From contig NZ_AOIA01000033.1 in the NCBI RefSeq assembly GCF_000337695.1, forward strand, positions 1 to 58,724: a stretch of DNA of 58,724 bases, written 5' to 3'. A program made the position numbers and the translations under genes. Each line of letters begins with the position of its first letter. Position 1 is the stretch's first letter. Positions 41,352 to 49,659 of the stretch are shown here, one piece after another. Under the pieces are notes generated by a model, which ran no database searches, was not told where the DNA came from, and saw nothing but the letters and a program-made list of their open reading frames with translations. This stretch comes from Natronococcus jeotgali DSM 18795. GTDB lineage: Archaea; Halobacteriota; Halobacteria; Halobacteriales; Natrialbaceae.

Positions 41352-41504
41352 CGCGGGACCGACAGTCCCGCGTACCGTGCGAATAGTGCGAAACCTCCGA
41401 TCTCGCATACCATGCGAACGGGTCTGTGACCCGTGAGCAGACGGACGCTTCGCGTCCGTGAGCAGATGGAACGAGCGAACGGCTTGGCAGAGCGTGCGCT
41501 GCCA
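41352..41504. repeat. array of hairpins in intergenic spacer
   Basis: Five inverted repeats in 150 nt: CGCGGGAC/GTCCCGCG (41352-41372), TCGCAT/ATGCGA (41403-41417), ACGGGTC/GACCCGT (41418-41434), ACGGACGC/GCGTCCGT (41441-41459) and TGGCAG/CTGCCA (41485-41504). The direct repeat CCGTGAGCAGA occurs at 41431 and 41456. No ORF fits here. Confidence 0.7.
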
Positions 41505-41557
41505 GTGGACGAGCGAACACCGCGAGCGAGGCGGCTGGGAAGGGCGTGGAAACCCCA
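41482..41557. repeat. dispersed intergenic repeat, copy C (inverted)
   Basis: Read on the minus strand it gives TTTCCACGCCCTTCCCAGCC, then TCGCTCG and CCACTGGCAGCGCACGCTC, matching copy B (37131-37200). The stem base pair T-A of copy B is G-C here, a compensatory change. Confidence 0.65.
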
Positions 41558-41633
41558 CGTTAGCAGCGGAAAGGCGTTATATTCAGGTGACTAAACGCTA
41601 CCTTGATACCGCTGGAAATATCGGTCTTGGATA

Positions 41634-42752
41634 GTGGCTCGGCACAATTTCACGTTCCCAAACAGCGGTGGCAGAGAAGCTCTTTTACTCCTTGGGGGGT
41701 TGTATATCGCGTCTGCGATTGGGTATCCCCTCACAATAGACTCGCCGGTTGGAATCGATCTGATTATGGCGATTTTGGTCGGTGTGCCGAGCCTCATCCT
41801 CGCTACTGGCGGATACTGGTTGGCTCGGTCCGAAATACGGTCTGAAGTCTACTCCGGTGTCGTCACGTGGTGTCTCGGCGGAATCGGAGTCATGATTGCT
41901 CTTCTCGGTCTCACGGCCCTTGCTGCTGGGTTGAGAGATCCGCTCCAGAACACACTCATCCTCACGGCGATCGGGAGCGTTGCCGGGTTCGCCGCGGGTA
42001 TCCACGATGCACGGGCCAAAACCCGCGAAATCGAACTGGAAGAGACGGTGAAACAGCTCAAAGCGTCGAACGAACGCCTCGAGCAGTTCGCCTATGCTGC
42101 ATCTCACGATCTCCAGGAGCCGTTGCGAATGGTGTCTACGTATTTGCAACTGGTTGAGCGCCGGGCTGACGACGAGCTGTCCGGTGAAACCGAAGAGTAC
42201 CTCGAGTACGCCGTCGACGGTGCCGACCGAATGCGAGAGATGGTCCGAGGACTGTTGGAGTACTCGAGGGTCGAAAGGGAGGGTGAGCCGTTCGAATCGG
42301 TCGACCTGAACGTCGTTGTTGAAGATGCCCTCGAGGATATGCAGATGAGGATCGAGGAAAGTCGGACCGAGGTCGTCACGGACACGCTCCCCCGGGTTCG
42401 AGGCGATGCGAATCAATTACGGCAGGTGATCCAGAATCTCGTGGACAACGCAATCAAATACAGCGGGGACGAACCCCCACAGATCACCGTCTCTACTGAC
42501 CGGAACGGGGCGATGTGCGAGGTCTCGGTTCACGACGACGGGATCGGCATCGACCCCGAGAACCAGGAGCGTGTTTTCGAGGTGTTCGAGCGACTGCACA
42601 CCCCAGACGAGTACCCCGGAAGTGGGATCGGGCTTGCCGTCTCGAAACGGATTATCGAACGCCACGGTGGCGATATCTGGGTCGAATCCGAGCCAGGTAA
42701 CGGAACGACGATCACGTTTACACTGCCCTCAGCGGAAACGGCGGATCAGTGA
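41634..42752 (+). CDS. membrane sensor histidine kinase
   Basis: A 372-residue kinase from GTG 41634. Four membrane helices (about residues 18-36, 42-62, 77-99, 107-125) sense an unknown signal. A coiled linker leads to the HisKA box with H158 in YAASHDLQEPLRM, and the HATPase domain has N (LVDNAIKYSG), G1 (VHDDGIGID) and G2 (GSGIGLAVSKRIIERHGG). The PAS or GAF domains usual in haloarchaeal kinases are absent. Codon use is less GC-rich than its neighbours. It is convergent with a response regulator gene, its probable partner. Confidence 0.92.
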   Translation: MARHNFTFPNSGGREALLLLGGLYIASAIGYPLTIDSPVGIDLIMAILVGVPSLILATGGYWLARSEIRSEVYSGVVTWCLGGIGVMIALLGLTALAAGLRDPLQNTLILTAIGSVAGFAAGIHDARAKTREIELEETVKQLKASNERLEQFAYAASHDLQEPLRMVSTYLQLVERRADDELSGETEEYLEYAVDGADRMREMVRGLLEYSRVEREGEPFESVDLNVVVEDALEDMQMRIEESRTEVVTDTLPRVRGDANQLRQVIQNLVDNAIKYSGDEPPQITVSTDRNGAMCEVSVHDDGIGIDPENQERVFEVFERLHTPDEYPGSGIGLAVSKRIIERHGGDIWVESEPGNGTTITFTLPSAETADQ

Positions 42753-42833
42753 TCCCCCGGTCGATATCGCCGTATTGGGACGAACTGACGCCAAACTCGT
42801 GCACGAAAGCGCCCCGCCGCTACCGGTCACGTT

Positions 42834-43241
42834 TCAGGCGAAGACGGCTGCCCGTACGAGGGCCATAAATTCGTCGGGATCGGCAGGTTTGGTAATAAAA
42901 TCGTCCTCGTCGGTCCCCTCTCGATCGAAATCGACGTCTCTCTCTCGTGCACTGGTGACGATGATTACTCGAACGTGATCGAGAGCAGGATCGCTTCGAA
43001 TGTTATCGAGGATCTGAGTGCCATCGATTTTTGGCACGTTCAAATCGAGGAGAACGGTATCGAGACGGGGGGCACCGCGAAACTCGCTCTGTCGTCGAAG
43101 AAAATCGAACGCTTCCTTCCCATCCCTTGTGACGTGGAGGGTGCTGGCTGTTTCCCGAAGCGCCTCCTCGACGAGGCGGACATCACCGGGGTTGTCCTCC
43201 ACGAGGAGGATCTCGGTATCCGTTTCAGCCTGTTCACTCAT
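42834..43241 (-). CDS. single-domain response regulator
   Basis: A 135-residue receiver domain with no output domain. Acidic pocket residues are in VEDNPGD (E15, D16), the phosphorylation site is D66 in LLDLNVP, and the conserved lysine is K118 in FITKPAD. VEDNPGDVRLVEEAL and the NVP-K-DG segment are typical of the Rcp1-type regulators of phytochrome-like kinases. Likely phosphorylated by the kinase encoded convergently about 80 nt away. Output would be through protein contacts. Confidence 0.9.
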   Translation of the reverse strand: MSEQAETDTEILLVEDNPGDVRLVEEALRETASTLHVTRDGKEAFDFLRRQSEFRGAPRLDTVLLDLNVPKIDGTQILDNIRSDPALDHVRVIIVTSARERDVDFDREGTDEDDFITKPADPDEFMALVRAAVFA

Positions 43242-43356
43242 CTTCCCGCTGCTTCGGGTCACGTCCCAAAAAGGATACCCGTGAGATCCGGGTGGATTCA
43301 CCGCTATCGTGTACAGTTCGCACTCTCCACACGCTACGAGCACTCCGCAGAACGAT

Positions 43357-43614
43357 TCATCGCTCGAGTCCGACCAGTTCCTCCTTCTGTCGCCGCGTCA
43401 GCTGCTTGATCTCGTACTCGCGGGACATCGCCGCGGACTTCGAGTCGTACCCCTCCCGGTAGCACAGCTCCACGGGGGTCCGTCCGCGGGTGTACTTCGC
43501 CCCCTCGCCCGCGTCGTGTTCGGCGACGCGGCGCTCGAGATCGGTCGTGTAGCCCGTATACAGCGAGCCGTCGGCGCACTCGAGGACGTAGACGACGTGG
43601 TCGGCCTCGGCCAT
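43357..43614 (-). CDS. GIY-YIG nuclease-superfamily protein (YhbQ/UPF0213-like)
   Basis: An 85-residue single-domain protein. [17 protein letters not shown] contains the GIY-YIG pair in its VYV...YTG form, followed by [25 protein letters not shown], a conserved arginine and the C-terminal [17 protein letters not shown] with the metal-binding glutamate. The small stand-alone family is widespread and its role, probably DNA repair or structure cleavage, is not proven. It stands 115 nt upstream of the response regulator gene on the same strand. Confidence 0.9.
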   Translation of the reverse strand: MAEADHVVYVLECADGSLYTGYTTDLERRVAEHDAGEGAKYTRGRTPVELCYREGYDSKSAAMSREYEIKQLTRRQKEELVGLER

Positions 43615-43709
43615 CGCTCGAGGGTACGGAGTGGACGGGCAAAAATCGTCGCGTCGGCAGCTAGGGGCGGGGTCCGGCCGTGGTCTATCGGTGACGGTAC
43701 TCGAGCGGG

Positions 43710-43859
43710 TCAGGAGCCGCGAGCCCGTTCTCTCGCGGCCTCCGCGATTCCGGCGTTCGCCGAACAGCTGACGCAGGCGTGGATCTCGCCGCGCTCGTCG
43801 GCGAACACCCGAGCGAACCGTTCGGAGACGTGCGCATCGCAGTGGTCACAGGTAGGCAT
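43710..43859 (-). CDS. small zinc-finger protein, DUF7563-like
   Basis: A 49-residue protein starting [20 protein letters not shown] and ending with a basic helix ([11 protein letters not shown]). Two CxxC pairs (CDHC and CVSC) form a likely zinc finger. This matches the haloarchaeal family DUF7563 as I recall it. Its role is unknown; DNA or RNA binding or a protein scaffold are possible. ATG 43859 is chosen because the cysteine motif begins four residues later; longer starts are not convincing. Confidence 0.8.
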   Translation of the reverse strand: MPTCDHCDAHVSERFARVFADERGEIHACVSCSANAGIAEAARERARGS

Positions 43860-43970
43860 TGTCGTGCCGGCCTCGGCCGGCACCGAAAGATAGCCAGTAT
43901 ACGAATAAAAGTGCTTCCCCAAACGCTGTTTGGCTTTCCGGGATCGGAAGAATATCTTTCCGAATCGCGG

Positions 43971-44729
43971 CTACGTCCGGGCCCGATCGAGCGTCCGTGC
44001 GAAAAGGGTCGCCTGCGCTCCCGCGACGAACCCGGCGTCGACATTGACGACCGACAGGATCGTACAGGACTGGAGCATCCCCGCCAGCGCCGCCTCGCCG
44101 TCGCCGGCGTGGCCGTACCCGCTCGAGACCGGGACCCCGATCACCGGCGAGTCGACGAGGCCGGCGACGACGGTCGGCAGGGCGCCCTCCCGGCCCGCGG
44201 CGACGATCAAGACGTCGGCCTCGCGGAGTCGCTCGAGCTGGTCGAGCAGGCGATCGAGCGCGGCGACGCCGACGTCGTCGACCCGGTCGATCGTGACGCC
44301 GGCGTCCCGGCAGACCGCCGCGGCCTCGTCGGCGACCGGCCCGTCGACGGTGCCGGCGGTGACGATGCCGACCGTCGCGTCGAGGCTCGGTCGCTCGGCG
44401 TCGGCGGCGCGAACGAGGACGGTGGTACTCCAGCGCTCGAGGGTCGCGTCGGGGAAGGACTCGAGCAGGTTCGACTCGAGGGCTTCGATCTGGGCGTCGT
44501 CGGCACGGGTGATCAGCGCCCGCCCGGTCGTCTCGAGTGCAGTCTCGGCGAGGGCGACGACCTGCGGAGCGGTCTTTCCCGCCGCGAAGATGCCCTCCGG
44601 AATGCCGCGGCGTTGCTGGCGAGCCGCGTCGAATCGTCCCGCCTCGCCGGTGACGTACCCGTTGAGTTCGGCTTCGGCCTCCGCCGGCGACAGCGAGCCG
44701 TCGGCGACGGCCTCGAGGAGTTCGCGCAT
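43971..44729 (-). CDS. larB: LarB family pyridinium-3,5-biscarboxylic acid mononucleotide synthase
   Basis: A 252-residue PurE-related enzyme. LarB carboxylates and hydrolyses nicotinate adenine dinucleotide in making the nickel-pincer cofactor of lactate racemase. The N-terminal helical segment (MRELLEAVADGSLSPAEAEAEL) is followed by the PurE-like domain: VGIVTAGTVDGPVADEAA, DVLIVAAGREGALPTVVAGL and GVPVSSGYGHAGDGEAALAGML with conserved glycines. LarC and LarE genes and a client enzyme are not in the window, so the pathway is incomplete here. Confidence 0.9.
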   Translation of the reverse strand: MRELLEAVADGSLSPAEAEAELNGYVTGEAGRFDAARQQRRGIPEGIFAAGKTAPQVVALAETALETTGRALITRADDAQIEALESNLLESFPDATLERWSTTVLVRAADAERPSLDATVGIVTAGTVDGPVADEAAAVCRDAGVTIDRVDDVGVAALDRLLDQLERLREADVLIVAAGREGALPTVVAGLVDSPVIGVPVSSGYGHAGDGEAALAGMLQSCTILSVVNVDAGFVAGAQATLFARTLDRART

Positions 44730-44962
44730 ACCCGATCTGGGGCGTGGACCCACTCGAATCCGTCGACCCGTTCCGGCGAAGCGCTCGCGAGCGGAAACGC
44801 GTGCGAGCGGACCCAGACCGCGCGCGAGCCGGGGTTCACGGGTCGGTCACAGCGAGTACGGCCCGCGAAGTTCATCAACCATATATTTTCCGGTGGAATT
44901 TGCGCGCCAAACAGGCGAACGAACCGCTGCAGCCCCGGTATACCCCGTCATAACCAGAATAC

Positions 44963-44968
44963 TTATAA
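44963..44968 (+). promoter_or_regulatory. TATA box of the DUF1931 gene
   Basis: TTATAA lies 27-32 nt before the ATG at 44995, so the transcript would start within a few bases of the start codon. Confidence 0.6.
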
Positions 44969-44994
44969 TGGGGAAACGGGAACGGACACACCGT

Positions 44995-45162
44995 ATGGCA
45001 GACCTTATCGTCAAAGCCGCTGTGAAGGAAGCGCTCGATGACAAGAACGTCGCCTCGGACTTCTACGACGCGCTCGACGAGGAAGTCGACCAGCTTCTCG
45101 AGGACGCGGCTCGCCGCGCCGAGGAGAACGACCGGAAGACGGTCCAGCCGCGCGACCTGTAA
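44995..45162 (+). CDS. histone-fold protein, DUF1931 family
   Basis: A 55-residue protein, mostly helical, starting MADLIVKAAVKEALDDKNVA and ending DRKTVQPRDL. It resembles half of the DUF1931 histone-fold family. It is much shorter than classic archaeal histones and acidic, so it may not wrap DNA. A strong TATA box places the transcript start at the ATG, and a likely terminator follows the stop, so it is its own transcription unit, probably well expressed. Function is uncharacterised. Confidence 0.85.
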   Translation: MADLIVKAAVKEALDDKNVASDFYDALDEEVDQLLEDAARRAEENDRKTVQPRDL

Positions 45163-45171
45163 GGTCGACAG

Positions 45172-45187
45172 TTCGAACGTTCTTTTA
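45172..45187 (+). terminator. probable terminator after the DUF1931 gene
   Basis: GTTCGAAC palindrome followed by GTTCTTTTA, about 10-25 nt after the stop. T-rich runs are the usual archaeal termination signal. Confidence 0.4.
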
Positions 45188-45241
45188 TCCTACAACTGTA
45201 CGATAGTCCCGACCGTAGTCGTCGATGGCGGTCCGGGGCTG

Positions 45242-46300
45242 CTACCGCCGCTGTTCGAGGTACTCCCGCGTTCGTCCGGTGAGGACGTACTCGCGTTCAC
45301 CCAGTGCCTCGATCGACTCCGCGCCGGTGACGAACATCGCCGTCCGGAGCTCGAGTTCGAGCGTCTCGAGCAGGGCGACGACCGCGTCGGCGCCCCGTCC
45401 CGCCGGGGAGAGAAACGGCTTCGCGAGTCCGCCGGCGCTTGCGCCCATCGCGATCGCTTTCGCGACGTCGAGTCCCGATCGAACGCCGCCGCTGGCGATG
45501 ACGGTGTCGTGTTCCGCGGCGGCCTCGAGCATGCTGACCGCGGTCGGAACGCCCCACGCGCGGAACAGCTTCCCGATCTGCTCCTGTCGGTCGGCGCCGA
45601 CCGCGGCGGCCCGGTGAGACTCGATCCCCGACCACGTCGTCCCGCCCTTGCCGGCGACGTCGATGGCGTCGACGCCGGCGTCGGCGAGCCGTCGGGCCGT
45701 CTCACGGGAGATCCCGTTGCCCGTCTCCTTGACGACCACCGGGACCGAGAGCCCCTCGGCGACCCGTTCGATCTCGGCGAGACAGCCGCGAGCGTCGACG
45801 TCGCCCTCGGGCTGGACCGCCTCCTGGAGGAAGTTGAGGTGGACGGCCATCGCGTCGGCGTCGATCATCTCGACGGCCCGCTCGACGTCCGCGAGGTCGT
45901 ACTCGAGCAGCTGGGCGGCGCCGACGTTGCCGTAGAGGACGGCGTCGGGGGCGGCCTCGCGGACGACGGTGTAGGACTCGAGCAAGTCCTCGTCGTCGAG
46001 TTCCAGACCTGCTCGCTGGCTGCCGACGCCCATCGCGACGCCGGTTCGCTGGGCGGCCTCGGCCAGCGCCCGGTTGAGCTTCGTCGTGTTGGGGTGCCCC
46101 CCGGTCATGCTCTCGATCACGATCGGCGCGGCGACCTCGGCGCCGAAGAGGGTCGTCGACGTGTCGATCTCGTCGCGGTGGATCTCGGGGAGGGCCTCGT
46201 GGATCAGCTCGACGTCCTCGAACCCGGTCCCTCTCGTTTCGACGTCCTCTTCCTCGATGATGCGAATGTGGTCGTCCTTGCGATCGGCCGTCTCGGTCAT
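45242..46300 (-). CDS. fni: isopentenyl-diphosphate delta-isomerase, type 2
   Basis: A 352-residue FMN enzyme interconverting isopentenyl and dimethylallyl diphosphate for lipid and carotenoid synthesis. Family signatures: [18 protein letters not shown] near the start, [42 protein letters not shown] with the catalytic-region Q and E, and the glycine-rich FMN phosphate site ([19 protein letters not shown]). Start is ATG 46300, next to a GTG at 46303. All regions complete. Confidence 0.96.
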   Translation of the reverse strand: MTETADRKDDHIRIIEEEDVETRGTGFEDVELIHEALPEIHRDEIDTSTTLFGAEVAAPIVIESMTGGHPNTTKLNRALAEAAQRTGVAMGVGSQRAGLELDDEDLLESYTVVREAAPDAVLYGNVGAAQLLEYDLADVERAVEMIDADAMAVHLNFLQEAVQPEGDVDARGCLAEIERVAEGLSVPVVVKETGNGISRETARRLADAGVDAIDVAGKGGTTWSGIESHRAAAVGADRQEQIGKLFRAWGVPTAVSMLEAAAEHDTVIASGGVRSGLDVAKAIAMGASAGGLAKPFLSPAGRGADAVVALLETLELELRTAMFVTGAESIEALGEREYVLTGRTREYLEQRR

Positions 46301-46399
46301 CACCTAGGAGGGCAACGAGGACCGTGAAAAGCGATCCGTTCGCCGCGCGCGAATCCGGGGCCGATTTTTTGAGCGTCGCCGTCCATTCCGAAACCGACG

Positions 46400-46813
46400 A
46401 TGCTCCGCAAACTGCTGATCGCGTTCGGAATCTTCGAGATCGCGATGCCGCAACCGGTGATCGACGCCTGCGAGCGGATCGGGCTGGAGAACCCCGAGGA
46501 GGCCCGGCTCCGTCCGCTGGCGCTGTGGGGCGCCCGGCTCGAGGGGGCGCTGTTCGTCTGGGTGCTCGCTCGCCGGGAGTCGGGGGCGACGATAGCCAAC
46601 CGGCTGCTCGCGCTGGCTGGGATCGCGCTCGTGCTCGTTCCCCAGCCCCTCGTCGAGCTGAGCCAGCGACTGGTCTACGAGAACGTCGCCGACCTCGAGC
46701 CGAAGCCGTGGGTGAACCCGGCGGCCCGGCTGCTGGGCGTGCTCTATCTGACCGTCGCGGCGCTGTCGACGATCGGAAGCGATGGGAACGAAGAAGAGCC
46801 GACGCGGAACTGA
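46400..46813 (+). CDS. haloarchaeal hypothetical membrane protein
   Basis: A 137-residue protein. Hydrophobic segments lie at about residues 3-17, 51-59 and 68-85, with a last one near 108-124. Phrases such as NPEEARLRPLALWGARLEGALFVWVLARR and VNPAARLLGVLYLT recur in uncharacterised haloarchaeal proteins. No catalytic motif is seen. It is divergent from the isomerase gene and convergent with rpiA. Function unknown. Confidence 0.65.
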   Translation: MLRKLLIAFGIFEIAMPQPVIDACERIGLENPEEARLRPLALWGARLEGALFVWVLARRESGATIANRLLALAGIALVLVPQPLVELSQRLVYENVADLEPKPWVNPAARLLGVLYLTVAALSTIGSDGNEEEPTRN

Positions 46814-46822
46814 CCGCCGCCG

Positions 46823-47524
46823 TCAGTAGCGTCGAACCTCGACGCCGTCGGCCGTCCCGACGTAGGTCGCGTCGGCGACGTCGACGAACAGCCCGTGCTC
46901 GACGACGCCGGGAAGCGCCGAGAGCCGCGTCGCGAGCGTCGCCGGGTCCTCGATCGGACCGAAGTCACAGTCGAGCACCAGGTTCCCGGTATCGGTGACG
47001 ACGGGACCGTCCTTGCACTCAGCTTCTCGCAGCGTCGCCTCGCCGTCCAGTTCGTCGACCCGTTCGGCGACGACCGTGTGGGCCTCGGGAAGGACGGCGA
47101 CCGGAACCGACGCCTCGAGCCGGTCGGTCAGTTTCGAGGGGTCGGCGACGACGACGAACCGGTCGGCGCTTTCGCCGACGAGCTTCTCGCGGGTGTGGGC
47201 GGCGCCCCCGCCCTTGATCAGCGTCCCGCGGGCGTCGCCGCCCTCGAGGACGCGGTCGGCGCCGTCGATCGCGAGATCGACGTCCGCGACGGCGTCGAGT
47301 TCCGTCAGCGGGATCCCCGCCTCGAGGGCCAGTCGTCGGGACTGAAACGAGGTCGCGATCCCACGAACGTCGAGCCCGTCGTCGACGGCCCGACCGATCG
47401 CCTCGATCGCGTGGGCGGTCGTCGATCCCGTACCGAGCCCGACGACGAACCCGTCCTCGACGTCCTCGGCCGCGCGCTCGCCCGCGCGTCGTTTCGCCGC
47501 GTCGGAGCCGCCCGTCGTCTTCAT
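46823..47524 (-). CDS. rpiA: ribose-5-phosphate isomerase A
   Basis: A 233-residue enzyme interconverting ribose 5-phosphate and ribulose 5-phosphate. GLGTGSTTAHAIEA binds the phosphate, IDGADRV and LIKGGGAAHTREKLV carry catalytic Asp and Lys-Glu residues, and the C-terminal LDCDFGPIEDP with GVVEHGLFVDVAD is typical. Complete and normal length. Convergent with the small membrane-protein gene. Confidence 0.96.
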   Translation of the reverse strand: MKTTGGSDAAKRRAGERAAEDVEDGFVVGLGTGSTTAHAIEAIGRAVDDGLDVRGIATSFQSRRLALEAGIPLTELDAVADVDLAIDGADRVLEGGDARGTLIKGGGAAHTREKLVGESADRFVVVADPSKLTDRLEASVPVAVLPEAHTVVAERVDELDGEATLREAECKDGPVVTDTGNLVLDCDFGPIEDPATLATRLSALPGVVEHGLFVDVADATYVGTADGVEVRRY

Positions 47525-47569
47525 GGCTGATGTGGCGGGCGGCGGCGGGAAAAACGTTGTACTTCGACG

Positions 47570-47815
47570 TCAGAGGTCGACCGAGTCGAACCGCAGGATA
47601 CCGAGCGCGAGCGGGACGAGATAGCCCGCGGGCGTCTGGAGGGCGATGATGAGATCGAGCGTCGTCTCGGCGCCGCCCTCGAGCACCTCGGCGGCCCAGG
47701 AGGCCAGGTACGCTCCGCCGACGGTGAAGAGGCCGAACAGGACCGTCAGAACCAGCAGCGTCCGCGAGCGCACGGCGTCGCGGAAGTCCTTCTTGGCGAC
47801 GGCGATCGCGCTCAC
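47570..47815 (-). pseudogene. ABC-2 type permease, internally deleted
   Basis: Only 81 residues remain of a permease that normally has about 260-290. The N-terminus MSAIAVAKKDFRDAVRSRTL and first membrane helix through LQTPAGYLVPL look normal, but the text then jumps to LALGILRFDSVDL, which resembles the extreme C-terminus of this permease family. The simplest reading is a large in-frame deletion joining both ends at VPL. It overlaps the ATPase gene upstream by 4 nt. Without its core helices it cannot form a channel alone. A genuinely short protein is a less likely alternative. Confidence 0.7.
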
Positions 47816-48717
47816 GGCGCCACCTCCCGCCGCTCGGACGTGTAAGCCACGAACAGGTCCTCGAGCGAGGACTCGTCGGTCTCGAAGTCCTCGACGGTGA
47901 CGCCGTGTTCCTCGATCGTCCGGAGGACGGTCGTCTTCGCCTCGTCGGCGACTGCGACGACCAGCGTCGTCCCCTCGGCCTCGACCTCGGAGACGCCGTC
48001 GATCGACTCGACGGCCGACAGAGCCGCCCCCGAGTCCTCGGGGATCGGATCGAGCCGCACCCGAAGCCGGGTCCGGTCGGGCACCGCGTCCTCGAGGCCC
48101 GCGATGGTGTCCTCGGCGATCAACTCGCCGTCCCGGAGGATGCCGACCCGGTCGCAGATCGCCTCGACCTGGCCGAGAACGTGCGAGGAGAAGAAGACGG
48201 TCGCACCCCGGCGGTTCTCCTCGCGGATGATCTCGCGCATCTCGCGGGCGCCGTTGGGGTCCAGTCCCGTGGAGGGCTCGTCTAAGATCAGCAGGTCGGG
48301 TTCGCCGACCAGTGCGGTTGCGAGGATGAGCCGCTGGGCCATCCCCTTCGAGTAGCCGCCGGCCTTCTTGTCGGCGGCGTCGGCGATCCCCACGCGCTCG
48401 AGGAGCTCGTCGGCGTCGTCGTCGGCCTCCTTCGACTCGATGGCGAACTCGACGTGCTGGCGCCCGGTGAGCCGATCGTAGAGTTCGATCCCCTCCGGTA
48501 GGATCCCGGTTCGCTCCCGAATCTCGAGGCTCTCGTCCTGAGCATCGCGGCCGTACACCCTCACCTCGCCCGCGGTCGGACGAATGAAATCGAGCAGCAG
48601 GTCGATCGTCGTCGACTTCCCCGCCCCGTTCGGACCGAGAAAGCCGTACACCTCGCCCTTCCGGACCGTTAGATCCAGCCCCTCGAGGGCGAGTTCGTCG
48701 CCGTACCGTTTCGTCAC
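47812..48717 (-). CDS. ABC-2 exporter ATP-binding protein
   Basis: A 301-residue ATPase of the NatA/CcmA-like group. Walker A GPNGAGKST, signature YSKGMAQRL, Walker B LLILDEP and the switch His in FFSSHV are intact, and a C-terminal regulatory domain of about 80 residues follows. The GTG start at 48717 begins at VTKRYGDELAL, one strand short of the usual N-terminus; no standard start lies upstream before a stop. A TATA-like TTATAAT sits at 48763-48769. The partner permease is crippled, so the ATPase may be redundant or serve another membrane protein. Confidence 0.9.
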   Translation of the reverse strand: MTKRYGDELALEGLDLTVRKGEVYGFLGPNGAGKSTTIDLLLDFIRPTAGEVRVYGRDAQDESLEIRERTGILPEGIELYDRLTGRQHVEFAIESKEADDDADELLERVGIADAADKKAGGYSKGMAQRLILATALVGEPDLLILDEPSTGLDPNGAREMREIIREENRRGATVFFSSHVLGQVEAICDRVGILRDGELIAEDTIAGLEDAVPDRTRLRVRLDPIPEDSGAALSAVESIDGVSEVEAEGTTLVVAVADEAKTTVLRTIEEHGVTVEDFETDESSLEDLFVAYTSERREVAP

Positions 48718-48762
48718 GTTCGAGGTATCTATTTCAATTACTGTTTTATTTACTTATCTTAC

Positions 48763-48769
48763 TATTATA
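48763..48769 (-). promoter_or_regulatory. TATA-like element of the ABC-2 ATPase gene
   Basis: Minus-strand TTATAAT in a very AT-rich patch (48722-48785), 46-52 nt before the GTG, giving a leader of about 20-25 nt. Confidence 0.45.
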
Positions 48770-48879
48770 AATTACATTTTTCGTCGCCTACTAACAGTTC
48801 CGAGCGCGCACCCGATGTCGAATCCGGCCACCGTCACCGGAGTTGGAACCTTTTTCGGCCACGAGTCCATCGATACCGT

Positions 48880-49659
48880 ATGACAGGATCGGGTGCCGGC
48901 ACCGAAGCGGACGAGGCGACAGCCGTCAGCCTCGAGGACGTCCGGAAGACCTACCAGTTGGGTGAGCCGGTTCACGCCCTCGACGGGGTCGACCTCTCGA
49001 TTCCCCGGGGTTCCTACACCGCGATCATGGGGCCCAGCGGCTCCGGGAAGTCGACGCTGATGAATCTGGTTGGTTGTCTCGACACGCCGACGGAGGGGAC
49101 CGTCGTCGTCGACGGTGCGGACGTCGCCGCGCTTACCGACCGCGAGCGAACCGCCCTCCGCGGAACGACCGTCGGATTCGTCTTCCAGACGTTCAACCTC
49201 ATGCCCCGGCTGACCGCCCTCGAGAACGTCGCGCTGCCCCAGCTGTTCCAGGGGGTCGACCGAGGCGAGCGCCGCGAGCGGGCCCGGGACCTGCTCGAGC
49301 GCGTGGGCCTCGGTGACCGCACCGACCACCTGCCGAAGGAGCTCTCGGGCGGGCAGCGCCAGCGGGTCGCGCTGGCGCGGGCGCTGGTGAACGATCCGGC
49401 GATCGTACTGGCCGACGAGCCCTCCGGGAACTTGGACACCGAGACCGAGGCGGAGGTCCTCGACCTCTTCGGCGAGTTCCACGACGCGGGGACGACGCTG
49501 GTCGTCGTCACCCACGAGCGCCACGTCGCCGAGCGCGCCGAGCGGATCGTCCACCTCCTGGACGGGCGAATCGAACGGATCGAGGAGCTCGGATCGGCGG
49601 GCGATCCCGGCGAGCCGGCTGAGCCGGCTGACGGCGGTAGAGAGAGGGAGGATCGATGA
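48880..49659 (+). CDS. ABC transporter ATP-binding protein, MacB/LolD type
   Basis: A 259-residue ATPase of the LolD/MacB group. Walker A GPSGSGKST, the family's FVFQTFNLMPRLTALENV Q loop, signature LSGGQRQRV, Walker B IVLADEP and the H loop VVVTHE are complete. An acidic tail ends REREDR. It overlaps the permease gene by 4 nt, so the two are one unit. Such machines usually move lipoproteins, peptides or antibiotics or act as mechanotransmitters, not as simple channels. The substrate here is unknown. Confidence 0.92.
   Translation: MTGSGAGTEADEATAVSLEDVRKTYQLGEPVHALDGVDLSIPRGSYTAIMGPSGSGKSTLMNLVGCLDTPTEGTVVVDGADVAALTDRERTALRGTTVGFVFQTFNLMPRLTALENVALPQLFQGVDRGERRERARDLLERVGLGDRTDHLPKELSGGQRQRVALARALVNDPAIVLADEPSGNLDTETEAEVLDLFGEFHDAGTTLVVVTHERHVAERAERIVHLLDGRIERIEELGSAGDPGEPAEPADGGREREDR

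Noticed and set aside
41352-41504. Possible CRISPR array
   Set aside because: The repeats are hairpins of different sequence, with only one direct repeat pair and no regular spacing or cas genes.
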